From positions 1,897,501 to 1,961,500 of the forward strand of contig NZ_CP015506.1 of assembly GCF_000294775.2 (NCBI RefSeq): a stretch of DNA of 64,000 nucleotides, given 5' to 3'. Numbering within the stretch: the first letter of the stretch is position 1; every line of letters begins with the position of its first letter. The notes beneath the pieces are model-generated. The model searched no databases and was not told the DNA's origin. It saw nothing but the letters and a program-made list of their open reading frames with translations. Made by a program: the position numbers and the translations under genes. Of the stretch, positions 9,756-19,083 are shown piece after piece. The stretch is from Cytobacillus oceanisediminis 2691. Its GTDB lineage: Bacteria > Bacillota > Bacilli > Bacillales > Cytobacillaceae.

Positions 9756-10061
9756 ATGAATAATGTAACTTTTATGCCAGTGAATGCTTTAAAGCCTGCT
9801 GAAAATCAAAAGACTCATACATATACAGCATTCGATGCTCAGCAAAGTTTTTCGTCCGTTTTAAAGCAATCAATTGAAAAAATTAATAATGCACAGATTC
9901 AGTCAGATGTTATGACTGAAAAGCTAGCAAAGGGAGAAAATGTCGATCTTCACCAGGTGATGATTACATCACAGAAAGCGAGCATTACAATGCAGGCTGC
10001 ACTGGAAATCAGAAATAAAGTAATTGAAGCTTATCAGGAAGCGATGAGAATGCAAGTTTAA
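9756..10061 (+). CDS. fliE: flagellar hook-basal body protein FliE
   Basis: Small (101 aa) adaptor between the MS ring and the rod, and one of the first export substrates. The conserved C-terminal part is visible: GENVDLHQVMITSQKASITMQAALEIRNKVIEAYQE. AAGGAG precedes the ATG. It is followed by an unusually long 152-nt gap before fliF that holds a strong hairpin. Confidence 0.93.
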   Translation: MNNVTFMPVNALKPAENQKTHTYTAFDAQQSFSSVLKQSIEKINNAQIQSDVMTEKLAKGENVDLHQVMITSQKASITMQAALEIRNKVIEAYQEAMRMQV

Positions 10062-10092
10062 TTTTACAGCTGTTCCCTTGGAATAAAAATTA

Positions 10093-10138
10093 AAAAAATT
10101 GAAAGGATCCACTTATGGTGAGATTTTTTCAATTTTTT
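10093..10138 (+). terminator. hairpin in the fliE-fliF gap, possible attenuator or processing site
   Basis: Twelve-base-pair perfect inverted repeat AAAAAATTGAAA (10093-10104) / TTTCAATTTTTT (10127-10138). It extends inward by GGATC/GATTT pairs (two G-U) to about 17 bp, with a loop near CACTTATGGTGA. It ends in a T run as an intrinsic terminator would, yet sits inside the fla/che operon between the rod genes and fliF. It may lower expression of the distal genes or protect the 3' end of a flgB-flgC-fliE RNA. Confidence 0.5.
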
Positions 10139-10213
10139 CATGAATGAAAATGATTAAAGCTAAAAACTAGTTATGGCGGTTATTAGCTTAGACAGAATAA
10201 CCGGAGGATTGTA

Positions 10214-11815
10214 ATGAATGAGACACTACAGAGATATATAGGTAAAGTGAAAGAATACTGGAGCAGCAGGACAAAAAAACAAAAGACGGTTATGATTGGT
10301 GCCGCTGCGATATGTATATTGCTGATTGCGGCTGCCGCATTCCTAAGTACTAGGACTACTCTAGTTCCTCTTTATAGCAATTTAACTCCCTCGGAGACTG
10401 GGACGATCAAAGAAAGTCTCGATACCAGGGGCGTTGTATCTGAAATTGCAGATGGGGGAACAACGATCAAAGTACCTGAAGAGGTAGTGGATACTCTGAA
10501 GGTAGAACTGGCAGCTGAAGGAATTCCGAAATCCGGAAGCATTGATTACTCATTTTTCAGCCAGAATGCCGGCATCGGTATGACTGAAAACGAATTTAAT
10601 GTTCTAAAGCTTGAAGCAATGCAGACTGAGCTTGCGAATTTGATGAAAGGGATCGATGGAGTAAACGATGCCAAGGTAATGATTAACCTTCCGGAGAAAG
10701 GCATCTTTGTAAATGATTCTTCGGAGGAAGCATCTGCCTCTATTGTTCTTAACACCAAGCCAGGCTATCAATTTGAAGAATCGCAAATCCAGTCGCTTTA
10801 TCACCTGGCTGCGAAAAGTATACCAAATCTTCCCACTGATAATATCGTCATTACCAATCAGTTTTTTGAGTATTTTGACTTAAAAAATAAACAAAATTCT
10901 TCATCAGAAAGCACTTTTGCAGCACAGCACGAAATTAAAAAAGAAATAGAACGCGATGTACAGCGCCAGGTGCAAAATATGCTGGGCACTTTAATGGGGC
11001 AGGATAAGGTTGTTGTATCTGTAACCGCTGATATTGACTTCACACAGGAAAACAGGGAAGAAAACCTGGTTACGCCTGTTGATGAAGAAAATATGGAAGG
11101 TATAGCTATCAGTGCTCAAAAGATTACGGAGACTTTTACCGGCAATGGCGAAGGGGCAGGAGGAACTCCGGCGCTGGGAGGAAACGATGAACCAGCTGGG
11201 ACAGATTCATATGTAGCGACCGGGGATTCAAGCGGTGATTATGAACGGATAGAAGAGACTATTAATAATGAAGTAAATAAAATCCGCAGGGAAATTGTCG
11301 AAAGCCCGTATAAAGTCAGAGACCTAGGCATTCAGGTAATGGTGGAGCCGCCGACGGCAGATGATCCTGCATCACTTCCGCAGGAAAGAATTAATGATAT
11401 TACCCAGATACTTGGGACTGTTGTTCGTACAACCATTAATAAGGATGCTGCAGCTGATGCAGAATTAACAGATGAGGCAATTCAGGATAAGATTGTCGTC
11501 TCAGTACAGCCTTTCAATGGTAAAGTTGAGTTCACAAATGAGACAAGCACCAGCATTCCTTGGTGGATTTATGCAATCGGAGGAGTACTGCTTTTAATCA
11601 TTGTTCTATTAATCTTCCTTTTTGTTAAAGCGAGAAAGAGGCAGAAGCAAGAAGAAGAGATGGAAGTACAAACTGCAGAGACATTCAATCTTCCGGATGT
11701 AAATGAAGAGCATGAAACAGAAAGTACAGTGAGACGCAAGCAGCTGGAAAAAATGGCGAAGGAAAAGCCTGAAGACTTTGCAAAACTGCTTCGCACTTGG
11801 ATCGCAGAAGACTAA
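10214..11815 (+). CDS. fliF: flagellar MS-ring protein FliF
   Basis: Forms the membrane MS ring on which the rod and switch assemble (533 aa). There is one N-terminal transmembrane helix (about residues 24-45) and a second at about 450-472. Between them are the ring-building motifs, including an RBM with the KVMINLPEKGIF segment (YscJ-like). The cytoplasmic C-terminus (RKQLEKMAKEKPEDFAKLLRTWIAED) is the FliG-binding helix pair. CGGAGG is well placed before the ATG. Confidence 0.96.
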   Translation: MNETLQRYIGKVKEYWSSRTKKQKTVMIGAAAICILLIAAAAFLSTRTTLVPLYSNLTPSETGTIKESLDTRGVVSEIADGGTTIKVPEEVVDTLKVELAAEGIPKSGSIDYSFFSQNAGIGMTENEFNVLKLEAMQTELANLMKGIDGVNDAKVMINLPEKGIFVNDSSEEASASIVLNTKPGYQFEESQIQSLYHLAAKSIPNLPTDNIVITNQFFEYFDLKNKQNSSSESTFAAQHEIKKEIERDVQRQVQNMLGTLMGQDKVVVSVTADIDFTQENREENLVTPVDEENMEGIAISAQKITETFTGNGEGAGGTPALGGNDEPAGTDSYVATGDSSGDYERIEETINNEVNKIRREIVESPYKVRDLGIQVMVEPPTADDPASLPQERINDITQILGTVVRTTINKDAAADAELTDEAIQDKIVVSVQPFNGKVEFTNETSTSIPWWIYAIGGVLLLIIVLLIFLFVKARKRQKQEEEMEVQTAETFNLPDVNEEHETESTVRRKQLEKMAKEKPEDFAKLLRTWIAED

Positions 11816-11827
11816 GGAGGATGAAAA

Positions 11828-12844
11828 ATGCCAAAAAAAGAGCAAAGAGAACTAACAGGTAAACAAAAAGCGGCAATTCTTCTTATTTCACTTGGTCCTG
11901 ATGTTGCATCCTCTGTTTATAAACATTTAAGCGAGGATGAAATTGAGAAGCTTACACTGGAAATCTCCGGGGTCAGAAAAGTTGATTCGTTTGCTAAAGA
12001 AGAAATACTTGAAGAATTCCATCAAATTGCACTGGCACAGGACTATATCTCTCAGGGCGGTATTGGTTATGCGAAAACAGTTCTCGAGAAAGCACTTGGC
12101 ACCGAGCAGGCTTCAGCCATTATTAACAGATTGACGTCTTCCCTTCAGGTAAGGCCATTCGATTTTGCCAGAAAGGCAGATCCGGCACAAATTTTGAATT
12201 TCATACAAAATGAACATCCGCAAACAATCTCATTGATCTTGTCCTATCTGGATCCAGCGCAGGCCGGGCAAATCCTGTCAGAGCTGCCGCAGGAAATGCA
12301 GGCGGATATTGCAAGAAGGATTGCCGTTATGGATAGTACATCTCCGGAAATTATCAATGAAGTTGAACAGATTCTCGAGAGAAAGCTGTCTTCTACTGTA
12401 ACACAGGATTATACTCAGACTGGCGGAATTGAATCAGTTGTCGATGTTCTTAATGGGGTTGACCGGGCGACAGAAAGGACTATTCTGGATGCACTGGAGA
12501 TTCAGGATCCAGAGCTTGCTGAGGAAATTAAGAAGAGAATGTTTGTATTTGAGGACATCGTAACGCTTGATAGCCGCGCCATCCAGCGTGTTATCCGCGA
12601 CTGTGAAAGTGAGGACCTCATGCTTTCATTGAAGGTGTCCAGTGATGAAGTTAAGGAAATCGTCTTTAAAAATATGTCATCCAGAATGGTTGAAACCTTT
12701 AAGGACGAGATGGAATATATGGGTCCTGTAAGATTAAGAGATGTTGAGGAAGCTCAATCAAGAATAGTCGGCATTATCCGAAGACTAGAAGAATCAGGAG
12801 AGATCATCGTCGCTCGCGGCGGAGGGGATGATATTATTGTCTAG
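11828..12844 (+). CDS. fliG: flagellar motor switch protein FliG
   Basis: Rotor protein (338 aa) that contacts the stator and sets rotation direction. The N-terminal LTGKQKAAILLISLG segment binds FliF, the middle EHPQTISLILSYL motif binds FliM, and the charged torque helix is in the C-terminal domain (VFEDIVTLDSRAIQRVIRD). AAGGAGGATG precedes the ATG. Its 3' end overlaps fliH. Confidence 0.97.
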   Translation: MPKKEQRELTGKQKAAILLISLGPDVASSVYKHLSEDEIEKLTLEISGVRKVDSFAKEEILEEFHQIALAQDYISQGGIGYAKTVLEKALGTEQASAIINRLTSSLQVRPFDFARKADPAQILNFIQNEHPQTISLILSYLDPAQAGQILSELPQEMQADIARRIAVMDSTSPEIINEVEQILERKLSSTVTQDYTQTGGIESVVDVLNGVDRATERTILDALEIQDPELAEEIKKRMFVFEDIVTLDSRAIQRVIRDCESEDLMLSLKVSSDEVKEIVFKNMSSRMVETFKDEMEYMGPVRLRDVEEAQSRIVGIIRRLEESGEIIVARGGGDDIIV

Positions 12845-13613
12845 GCTTATTAAATCATATTCTTCCGCAGTGCCGAAAGAAGAAAAGAAAGTCATTTCTA
12901 TTAGACTTCTGCAAAGCAATTCAAATCAAATTGCTGATGCAATGGAGCAAAACGCGGTTAGAACTGACGAAGAACTTCAGGCCATGCTGAAAAGTGCCCG
13001 TGAGGAAGCTGAAAGGATTGTGAATACTGCGAGAGTAGATTCAGAAAATATGACACGGCAAATTGAGGAGCAGCTAGGAGCGCTAGAAAAGGAAAAACAA
13101 AAGGTTCTTGAGGAAGCCCGCTCTGAGGGATTTGCTGCTGGAGCTGATGAAGGCAGACAAAGCGGTCTCCGGGAATACAGCGAACTGATTCATATGGCAA
13201 GAGAAGTTGTAAACTCAGCCAAACATGATTATCAGCAGCATATCGAATCATCAGAACAGACCATTCTAAATTTGGGGTTAAAGGTTGCAGAAAGAATTCT
13301 TGGAGAAGTTCTTGAACAAAATAGTGACAAATTCCTTTCCATTGTAAAAAGAGCAATAAAGGAAGCGAGAGAATACACTGAGATTCAGCTCCATGTACAC
13401 CCTATGCATTATGATATGATTCTATCCCATAAGGATGAACTAACCAGGGTATTTCCAAAAGAGACAGATTTATATATATATCCAAATGAGGAACTAAGCA
13501 ACACAAGCTGCATTATTGAATCAGCAAATGGACGAATTGAGGCCAGTGTTGACAGCCAGTTAGAAGAAATAAAAAGAAAACTCTTTGAGATGCTGGAGAG
13601 TGAACTCAATTGA
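12837..13613 (+). CDS. fliH: flagellar assembly protein FliH
   Basis: Regulator of the export ATPase FliI, forming a FliH2-FliI complex at the C-ring. The protein is a long charged coiled coil (about residues 40-120), followed by a V/A-ATPase subunit-E-like C-terminal domain. I place the start at TTG 12837 (SRLIKSYSS), spaced 11 nt from GGAGG (12821-12825). The ATG at 12828 is almost on top of that ribosome-binding site. It overlaps fliG by 8 nt and fliI by 4 nt. Confidence 0.88.
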   Translation: MSRLIKSYSSAVPKEEKKVISIRLLQSNSNQIADAMEQNAVRTDEELQAMLKSAREEAERIVNTARVDSENMTRQIEEQLGALEKEKQKVLEEARSEGFAAGADEGRQSGLREYSELIHMAREVVNSAKHDYQQHIESSEQTILNLGLKVAERILGEVLEQNSDKFLSIVKRAIKEAREYTEIQLHVHPMHYDMILSHKDELTRVFPKETDLYIYPNEELSNTSCIIESANGRIEASVDSQLEEIKRKLFEMLESELN

Positions 13614-14926
13614 AACTTGAACAGCTGATCCACGAGGTGGATAAAATTGATAGCTTTAAGCGTTTTGGCAGAGTAAAAAGAGTAGTCGGTTTGATGATTG
13701 AGTCTCAAGGTCCGGAAAGTTCAATAGGGGATGTATGCATTATTCATATTGGCAAAGGACGGACAAGAAGGATCCAGGCTGAAGTAGTCGGTTTCAAGAA
13801 TGAGAATGTGATTCTTATGCCTTATACAGACGTACAGGATATTTCACCAGGCTCTCTTGTCGAGACAACCTCGAGACCTCTTGAGGTGAAAATTGGTCCT
13901 GCTCTTATAGGAAAGGCAATAGACTCACTGGGACAGCCTCTTGATGGGGGGAATTTGCCAAAGGGTTTAACGCCAGTACTAACCGAACAAACGCCTCCTA
14001 ATCCTTTGAAAAGACCGCCAATCTCTGAACCTATTGAAGTAGGAGTAAGGATGATCGATAGCATGCTGACAGTTGGAAACGGGCAGCGGGTCGGGATATT
14101 TGCCGGAAGCGGTGTCGGAAAAAGTACACTTCTTGGAATGATAGCCCGCAATACTAATGCAGATTTAAATGTGATAGCACTTATTGGTGAGAGGGGCAGA
14201 GAGGTTAGGGAGTTTATTGAGAGGGATCTCGGCCCGGAAGGATTAAAAAGGTCCATCGTGGTGGCAGCTACGTCAGACCAGCCGGCACTCATGAGAATTA
14301 AAGGTGCATACACTGCCACAGCAATTGCTGAGTATTTCAGGGACAAAGGCTTAAATGTCATGTTAATGATGGATTCAGTAACCAGGGTGGCTATGGCGCA
14401 GCGTGAAGTCGGCCTCGCAGTCGGTGAACCGCCAACAACAAAAGGATATACACCTTCGGTTTTCGCTGTTCTTCCTAAACTGCTTGAAAGAACAGGAACA
14501 AATGAATATGGCTCTATAACTGCATTTTATACCGTATTGGTCGACGGTGACGACATGAATGAACCAATCGCTGATACAGTCAGGGGAATCCTGGATGGAC
14601 ACTTTGTTCTGGATCGGGCGTTAGCGAACAAAGGGCAATATCCGGCTATTAATGTCCTGAAAAGTGTAAGCCGGGTTATGAACCATATTGCAGATGCCTC
14701 CCATATTAAATCAGCAGAAAAAGTAAGGGAACTGCTTAGCACATATATAAATGCAGAGGATTTGATTAATATTGGAGCCTACAAGCGCGGATCATCGATG
14801 GAAATAGACGAAGCCATTCGATTATATCCTTCGATTATCTCTTTCTTGAAACAAGAAACGAATGAAAAAATTTCTATCTTGGAAAGCATTGGCCAATTAA
14901 AAGGATTAGCTGGAAAAGGGGAATAA
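13610..14926 (+). CDS. fliI: flagellum-specific ATPase FliI
   Basis: Hexameric ATPase, homologous to F1-beta, that energises unfolding and release of export substrates (438 aa). Walker A is AGSGVGKST (A165 to T173), Walker B is VMLMMDSVTR, and the GERGREVREF motif follows. The start codon is TTG overlapping the fliH stop (TTGA), so translation is coupled. No frameshift or truncation is seen. Confidence 0.96.
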   Translation: MKLEQLIHEVDKIDSFKRFGRVKRVVGLMIESQGPESSIGDVCIIHIGKGRTRRIQAEVVGFKNENVILMPYTDVQDISPGSLVETTSRPLEVKIGPALIGKAIDSLGQPLDGGNLPKGLTPVLTEQTPPNPLKRPPISEPIEVGVRMIDSMLTVGNGQRVGIFAGSGVGKSTLLGMIARNTNADLNVIALIGERGREVREFIERDLGPEGLKRSIVVAATSDQPALMRIKGAYTATAIAEYFRDKGLNVMLMMDSVTRVAMAQREVGLAVGEPPTTKGYTPSVFAVLPKLLERTGTNEYGSITAFYTVLVDGDDMNEPIADTVRGILDGHFVLDRALANKGQYPAINVLKSVSRVMNHIADASHIKSAEKVRELLSTYINAEDLINIGAYKRGSSMEIDEAIRLYPSIISFLKQETNEKISILESIGQLKGLAGKGE

Positions 14927-14929
14927 AAA

Positions 14930-15373
14930 TTGCAGTATCAATTTAAGTTCAATAAAATCTTGAAGATAAAAGAAAGAGAAAAAGATCAGGCGTTTGATGT
15001 ATACAATCAGGCTGTCAAACGATTTGAAGAAACTGCCAGGAAACTGTACGATCTTCTGAAAAAGAAAGAGGATCTGGAGGAATATCAGCAATCAAGACTG
15101 GCTGAAGGTCTTCCGGTTCAGGAAATCAGGCATCACCAGCATTTTGTGAGCAGCCTTGAAAAAACCATTGACCATTATCAAAAAATGGTCGCCAATGCGC
15201 GAACCCAAATGAATTTCCAGCAGGAAAAACTAATGGAAAAGAATATTGAAGTAAAGAAATATGAAAAAATGCAGGAAAAAGATTTAACTGGCTTTTTGGA
15301 AAGCATGAAACAAGCAGAAGGAAGGCAAATGGATGATATCTCGATTCAGCTGTATATGAATCGAGGAAATTAG
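14930..15373 (+). CDS. fliJ: flagellar export chaperone/ATPase stalk protein FliJ
   Basis: Small (147 aa) all-helical coiled-coil protein starting QYQFKFNKILKIKEREKDQA, as in Bacillus FliJ. It acts as the central stalk of the FliI ring and cycles export chaperones. It starts with TTG 3 nt after fliI; GGGG lies about 10 nt upstream. Confidence 0.9.
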   Translation: MQYQFKFNKILKIKEREKDQAFDVYNQAVKRFEETARKLYDLLKKKEDLEEYQQSRLAEGLPVQEIRHHQHFVSSLEKTIDHYQKMVANARTQMNFQQEKLMEKNIEVKKYEKMQEKDLTGFLESMKQAEGRQMDDISIQLYMNRGN

Positions 15374-15381
15374 GTGGTTAA

Positions 15382-15993
15382 ATGGAAAGAATGCCAGAAG
15401 AACAAGAGACACCCAAAACAAGCAGGTTTCAATGGTTTATATTCGTTTTCTTGATTCCGATCCTTTTTGGAATAACTGTAGCCCTGCTGGTTTTTACATT
15501 ATCAGGAAACAATATTTTTGAAACAGCCAGAGAATATAGCCAAAAGGTGCCATTTTTAGCTTCCGTTTTTGATGACAAGAAATCCCATTCACAGGAAGTG
15601 ATGGAGGAGGAGCTCATCGGACTGCAGGCAGAAGTTAAGGATCGAGAAGCAAGGATATCTCAACTGGAAAGCCAGCTTGACAGCAAAGACCTGGAATTAG
15701 AAAGAGCAGGGCTCGAAAAGCAGAGGCTGGAAGAAGAAATCAACGAGCTTACGGCAATAAAGGAAGAAAACAAGCGAGCATTTAAAGATATCGTAAAGAC
15801 CTATGAAAATATTTCCGCTAAAAAAGCAGCACCCATTTTAACAGAGATGAAGGATGAAGAAGCTGTAAAAATATTATCAAATGTTAATTCTGACACGCTG
15901 GCTGCCATTATGGAGAAGATGAACCCGGAGGATGCAGCACGGTATACAGCACTCCTGACCGCTGCCAAAGAAAAAAGCGGTTCGAATAATTAA
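15382..15993 (+). CDS. ylxF: YlxF-like protein with MgtE-N-terminal (MotE-like) domain
   Basis: 203-residue protein with one transmembrane helix near the N-terminus (about residues 16-36) and a long coiled coil (about 75-140). A C-terminal MgtE_N-like repeat carries KAAPILTEMKDEEAVKILSNV and AAIMEKMNPEDAARYT. The same architecture occurs in MotE-type motility proteins and in B. subtilis YlxF, at the same operon position. The function in Bacillus is not established. I infer a membrane-anchored role near the stator or export gate. Confidence 0.85.
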   Translation: MERMPEEQETPKTSRFQWFIFVFLIPILFGITVALLVFTLSGNNIFETAREYSQKVPFLASVFDDKKSHSQEVMEEELIGLQAEVKDREARISQLESQLDSKDLELERAGLEKQRLEEEINELTAIKEENKRAFKDIVKTYENISAKKAAPILTEMKDEEAVKILSNVNSDTLAAIMEKMNPEDAARYTALLTAAKEKSGSNN

Positions 15994-16022
15994 CAAAAAG
16001 TCTTGAGAGGAGGTGAATTTAA

Positions 16023-17276
16023 GTGCAAATCGGAGGATTAGGATTTATTCAGGCACAATATTCATCGGAAGATAAAAGATCTCTTCAAGATATGAGCAGC
16101 ACTGGTTTTGGGAGTCTTTTCTTTTCTTTAACCGGAACTGCCAAACCGCAAGCAGAAAGCTTACCTGCAGCAGCTGATGAGGAGAAGATCGAACAGTTAA
16201 AAGAATTAATGGAGTTTCTTAAAGTGAGTGAGATCACCGAATTAGAAAACGGAAGTGGGCTTTTGGAGAAGATTTCCCTGCAAACAGAATCTGACATTAT
16301 AGTGGTCATTTCAGAGCAGCTAAATCTTTCACAGGAAGAATTGGTGCAGATGCTGGAGGGTTTTATGGACCAGGTTCTGCCGGGTGTAAAGCTTGAAGAT
16401 GTATATTCTGTAGAAGATTTAGATGGTGTCAGCAAAATCCAATTATTAATTTCAGCAATCTCAAATTTTGATCAGAAAGAAGGCATGATCCTGCAGGGAA
16501 AAGATTTTAGCGGAGCATTAAAAGCTTTGAAATTGTTTGATATTCTATCTGCAAAGAAGGATTTTTTCAGCAGCAAAATCAATCTGAAGGAATTTCTAAA
16601 TCATGTCCAAGTAAAAATTGATGGGTTAATAAACAGTACTTCTGTTGATAAAGGCAGTATGATACAAAAGGTTTTTACCCCGCTTGCAAACGAATTAAAC
16701 ACTGCAAAACAACAAAATAGCTCTGCTAATGAAAATTTGGGTAAGGGAGCCTATAAAATCATTATCAGACCGGAAACTGCTTTGCAGGGATTCGTTCAGG
16801 TCCAATCATTTTCAAAACCGGAACAGATGGCTCTGCTGAATCCGCAGGGAAGGACAGTAAGTCCAGATCAGCTTATGCAGCAATTTGAAAACATATTATC
16901 CAAGAGCAGCTTTCTCAAAACGGGAGGAACACAAAAGTTATTTATCAAGCTGAATCCTGAACATCTTGGAGCGCTGCGCATAGAGCTTATTCAAAAGGAC
17001 TCTGCAATGATTGCCAGGATACTTACATCAACTGGCTCCGCCAAAGAAATTCTTGATTCACATATTAATGGTCTAAAGCAGGCCTTCAGTTCACAAAACA
17101 TTCAGATTGAGAGAATTGAAATCTCTCAGCAAATGACGCAGCAGGATCGCTCCTTTAACAGGGACCCCCAGCAGCAGGAACAGAGGCAGCAGCAGAACAA
17201 GGATGAGAATGATCTGCAGCCTGAGAGCGAATTTAACAGCTCTTTTGAAGAAGCACTTCTTAATACAGAAGCATAG
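16023..17276 (+). CDS. fliK: flagellar hook-length control protein FliK
   Basis: Secreted ruler that stops hook growth and switches export specificity (417 aa). The N-terminal two thirds is poorly conserved, as usual. The C-terminal Flg_hook domain is clear (KLFIKLNPEHLGALRIELIQ ... LKQAFSSQNIQIERIEI). The tail is Gln/Asp-rich. The start is GTG at 16023 with AGGAGGTG at 16008-16015. Confidence 0.92.
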   Translation: MQIGGLGFIQAQYSSEDKRSLQDMSSTGFGSLFFSLTGTAKPQAESLPAAADEEKIEQLKELMEFLKVSEITELENGSGLLEKISLQTESDIIVVISEQLNLSQEELVQMLEGFMDQVLPGVKLEDVYSVEDLDGVSKIQLLISAISNFDQKEGMILQGKDFSGALKALKLFDILSAKKDFFSSKINLKEFLNHVQVKIDGLINSTSVDKGSMIQKVFTPLANELNTAKQQNSSANENLGKGAYKIIIRPETALQGFVQVQSFSKPEQMALLNPQGRTVSPDQLMQQFENILSKSSFLKTGGTQKLFIKLNPEHLGALRIELIQKDSAMIARILTSTGSAKEILDSHINGLKQAFSSQNIQIERIEISQQMTQQDRSFNRDPQQQEQRQQQNKDENDLQPESEFNSSFEEALLNTEA

Positions 17277-17288
17277 GAGTGATAGTAA

Positions 17289-17741
17289 TTGGCAAACACA
17301 ATAGATTCTTCCCTAATGCTATCAAACTACCAAAGCCAAACCCGAAAAACGGGATCAGATATATTAGGCAAAGATGATTTTCTAAAAATTCTAATGACAC
17401 AGCTGCAAAACCAGGATCCAATGAACCCTATGCAGGACAAGGACTTTATTGCACAGATGGCAACCTTTTCATCATTGGAGCAGATGACTAATATGAATAA
17501 GACGATGGAGAAGTTAGTGGCTTTTCAGGAACAGAACCAGCTAATGACTTACAATAACTTTTTAGGCAAAAATGTCACCTGGCATAAATTGACTGAATCA
17601 AGTGAACCAAACGAGGAGCCAATTATTGAAGAGGGAACTGGAAGAGTAGTTTCTATCCAGTATAAGAATAATACAGCAGTATTTATTTTGGATGATGGAA
17701 CAAAGCTTGAACCTGCAAATATTTCTCAACTAAATGAATAA
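17289..17741 (+). CDS. flgD: flagellar hook cap/assembly protein FlgD
   Basis: Hook scaffolding protein (150 aa). The N-terminal conserved block [41 protein letters not shown] is diagnostic. The C-terminal part is short, as in Bacillus FlgD (YlxG). It starts with TTG at 17289, preceded by AGGAGTGA. Confidence 0.95.
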   Translation: MANTIDSSLMLSNYQSQTRKTGSDILGKDDFLKILMTQLQNQDPMNPMQDKDFIAQMATFSSLEQMTNMNKTMEKLVAFQEQNQLMTYNNFLGKNVTWHKLTESSEPNEEPIIEEGTGRVVSIQYKNNTAVFILDDGTKLEPANISQLNE

Positions 17742-17755
17742 AAGGAAGTGAGTGG

Positions 17756-18145
17756 GTGGATAAACTTATTTTTCGTCCGATCCACACCCAGCCGGTAATA
17801 ACACCAAAGGGGAATGCTGTTCAAACTTCTAAGCAATCACATAATAAATTCTCTGACCACCTCCAAACAGCCTTGCAGACTGAGGGCGATTTAATTGTCA
17901 GCAAACATGCAAAGCAGCGACTTGAACAGAGAGGTATACATATAAGTGCAGAGCGGTGGAAGCAAATTGAAGAAAAGGTAAAGGAAGCCAAGGCAATGGG
18001 TGTTAAAGAATCCTTGGTATTGCTCGATAACGCAGCACTTGTAGTCAGTGCTAAGAATAATAAAGTAATCACTGCGATGGATCGTAAGGAAACTCGAACA
18101 CAAATATTCACTAATATTGACGGAACCATAATTCTGGATCAATAA
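17756..18145 (+). CDS. flagellar operon protein, TIGR02530 type
   Basis: 129-residue protein of the family found only between flgD and flgE in Firmicutes and some other phyla. The core is VSKHAKQRLEQRGI followed by LVVSAKNNKVITAMDR and TQIFTNIDGTIIL. No function is known. The position between hook cap and hook genes suggests a role in hook assembly or export control. The start is GTG at 17756 with AAAGGAAGTGAG upstream. Confidence 0.88.
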   Translation: MDKLIFRPIHTQPVITPKGNAVQTSKQSHNKFSDHLQTALQTEGDLIVSKHAKQRLEQRGIHISAERWKQIEEKVKEAKAMGVKESLVLLDNAALVVSAKNNKVITAMDRKETRTQIFTNIDGTIILDQ

Positions 18146-18222
18146 AAATAAGGGCTGGACCTTTTAAGGAAGCCTATGCTGCCGACTGACAGAAGCAGCA
18201 TTAAAGAGAGGAGCAAAAATTA

Positions 18223-19029
18223 ATGCTACGTTCAATGTATTCAGGTATAAGCGGGATGAAAAACTTTCAGACGAAGCTGGATGTTATTGGGAATAATATT
18301 GCGAATGTTAATACATTTGGATATAAAAAAGGTCGCGTGAATTTTAAAGATATGGTGAGTCAGACTATTTCAGGTGCAACAGGAAGCGGAGAAAATTCGG
18401 GCGGTATCAATCCTAAGCAGGTAGGTCTTGGTTCGCAATTATCATCTATAGATACAATTGATACACAGGGGAGCCTGCAAACCACTGGCCGTGTATTGGA
18501 TATAGGGATTCAAGGTGATGGCTACTTGATGGTTCAGCGAGGGAATAACACCTATTATACCCGCGCTGGAAATTTGTATCTTGATGATGATGCAAACCTT
18601 GTTACGGCATCAGGAGATAAAATAAAAGGAGCTGATGGGGCAGCTATCCAATTAAATGGAGGGGATGCTACCGTAATTAAAAGCTTAAGTATATCGAATG
18701 ACGGAACTATAAACTTCTTAATAGATGGTAACGATACATTGCAGGCTGCCGGACCAATTGGAATAGCACGCTTTAATAATAATGGCGGTCTTGAAAAAAT
18801 TGGAGACAATCTATATAAGGACACTGTAAACTCAGGTGATGCAGTCCCATTAACCCCAGGAGAAGACGGTGCAGGAATACTCGTTTCCGGAACCCTGGAA
18901 ATGTCCAACGTAGACCTTTCAGAAGAATTCACTGAAATGATTACAGCTCAGCGCGGGTTCCAGGCAAATACTCGCATTATTACAACATCAGATGAAATTC
19001 TGCAGGAGCTTGTTAATTTAAAACGATAA
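18223..19029 (+). CDS. flgE: flagellar hook protein FlgE (short, FlgG-like)
   Basis: Hook subunit (268 aa). The N-terminal signature MLRSMYSGISGMKNFQTKLDVIGNNIANVNTFGYKK and the C-terminal SNVDLSEEFTEMITAQRGFQANTRIITTSDEILQELVNL are typical of the hook/distal-rod family. The length is that of Bacillus hook protein, which lacks the extra outer domains of the ~400-aa E. coli FlgE. For this reason it was once named FlgG. Position after flgD supports hook rather than rod. The 77-nt gap before it contains only the ribosome-binding site GAGAGGAG. Confidence 0.92.
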   Translation: MLRSMYSGISGMKNFQTKLDVIGNNIANVNTFGYKKGRVNFKDMVSQTISGATGSGENSGGINPKQVGLGSQLSSIDTIDTQGSLQTTGRVLDIGIQGDGYLMVQRGNNTYYTRAGNLYLDDDANLVTASGDKIKGADGAAIQLNGGDATVIKSLSISNDGTINFLIDGNDTLQAAGPIGIARFNNNGGLEKIGDNLYKDTVNSGDAVPLTPGEDGAGILVSGTLEMSNVDLSEEFTEMITAQRGFQANTRIITTSDEILQELVNLKR

Positions 19030-19032
19030 TCT

Positions 19033-19083
19033 AAAGGAGGGTCAGGGCTGAAGGCAAAGAATCTTTAGCCCTGAGAATAAACA
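19033..19083 (+). promoter_or_regulatory. swrD translation-initiation region with hairpin between Shine-Dalgarno and start
   Basis: A strong AAAGGAGG (19033-19040) is 43 nt from the swrD TTG (19084), far too distant on a linear RNA. Between them is a perfect eight-base-pair inverted repeat TCAGGGCT (19042-19049) / AGCCCTGA (19067-19074). If the hairpin forms, the Shine-Dalgarno and TTG are about 10 nt apart. No T run follows, so it is not a terminator. Confidence 0.65.

Noticed and set aside
18223-19029. Annotation of this gene as distal rod protein FlgG
   Set aside because: Its size resembles FlgG, but in Bacillus the gene between flgD and swrD is the hook gene flgE, and the rod FlgG-type genes lie elsewhere.
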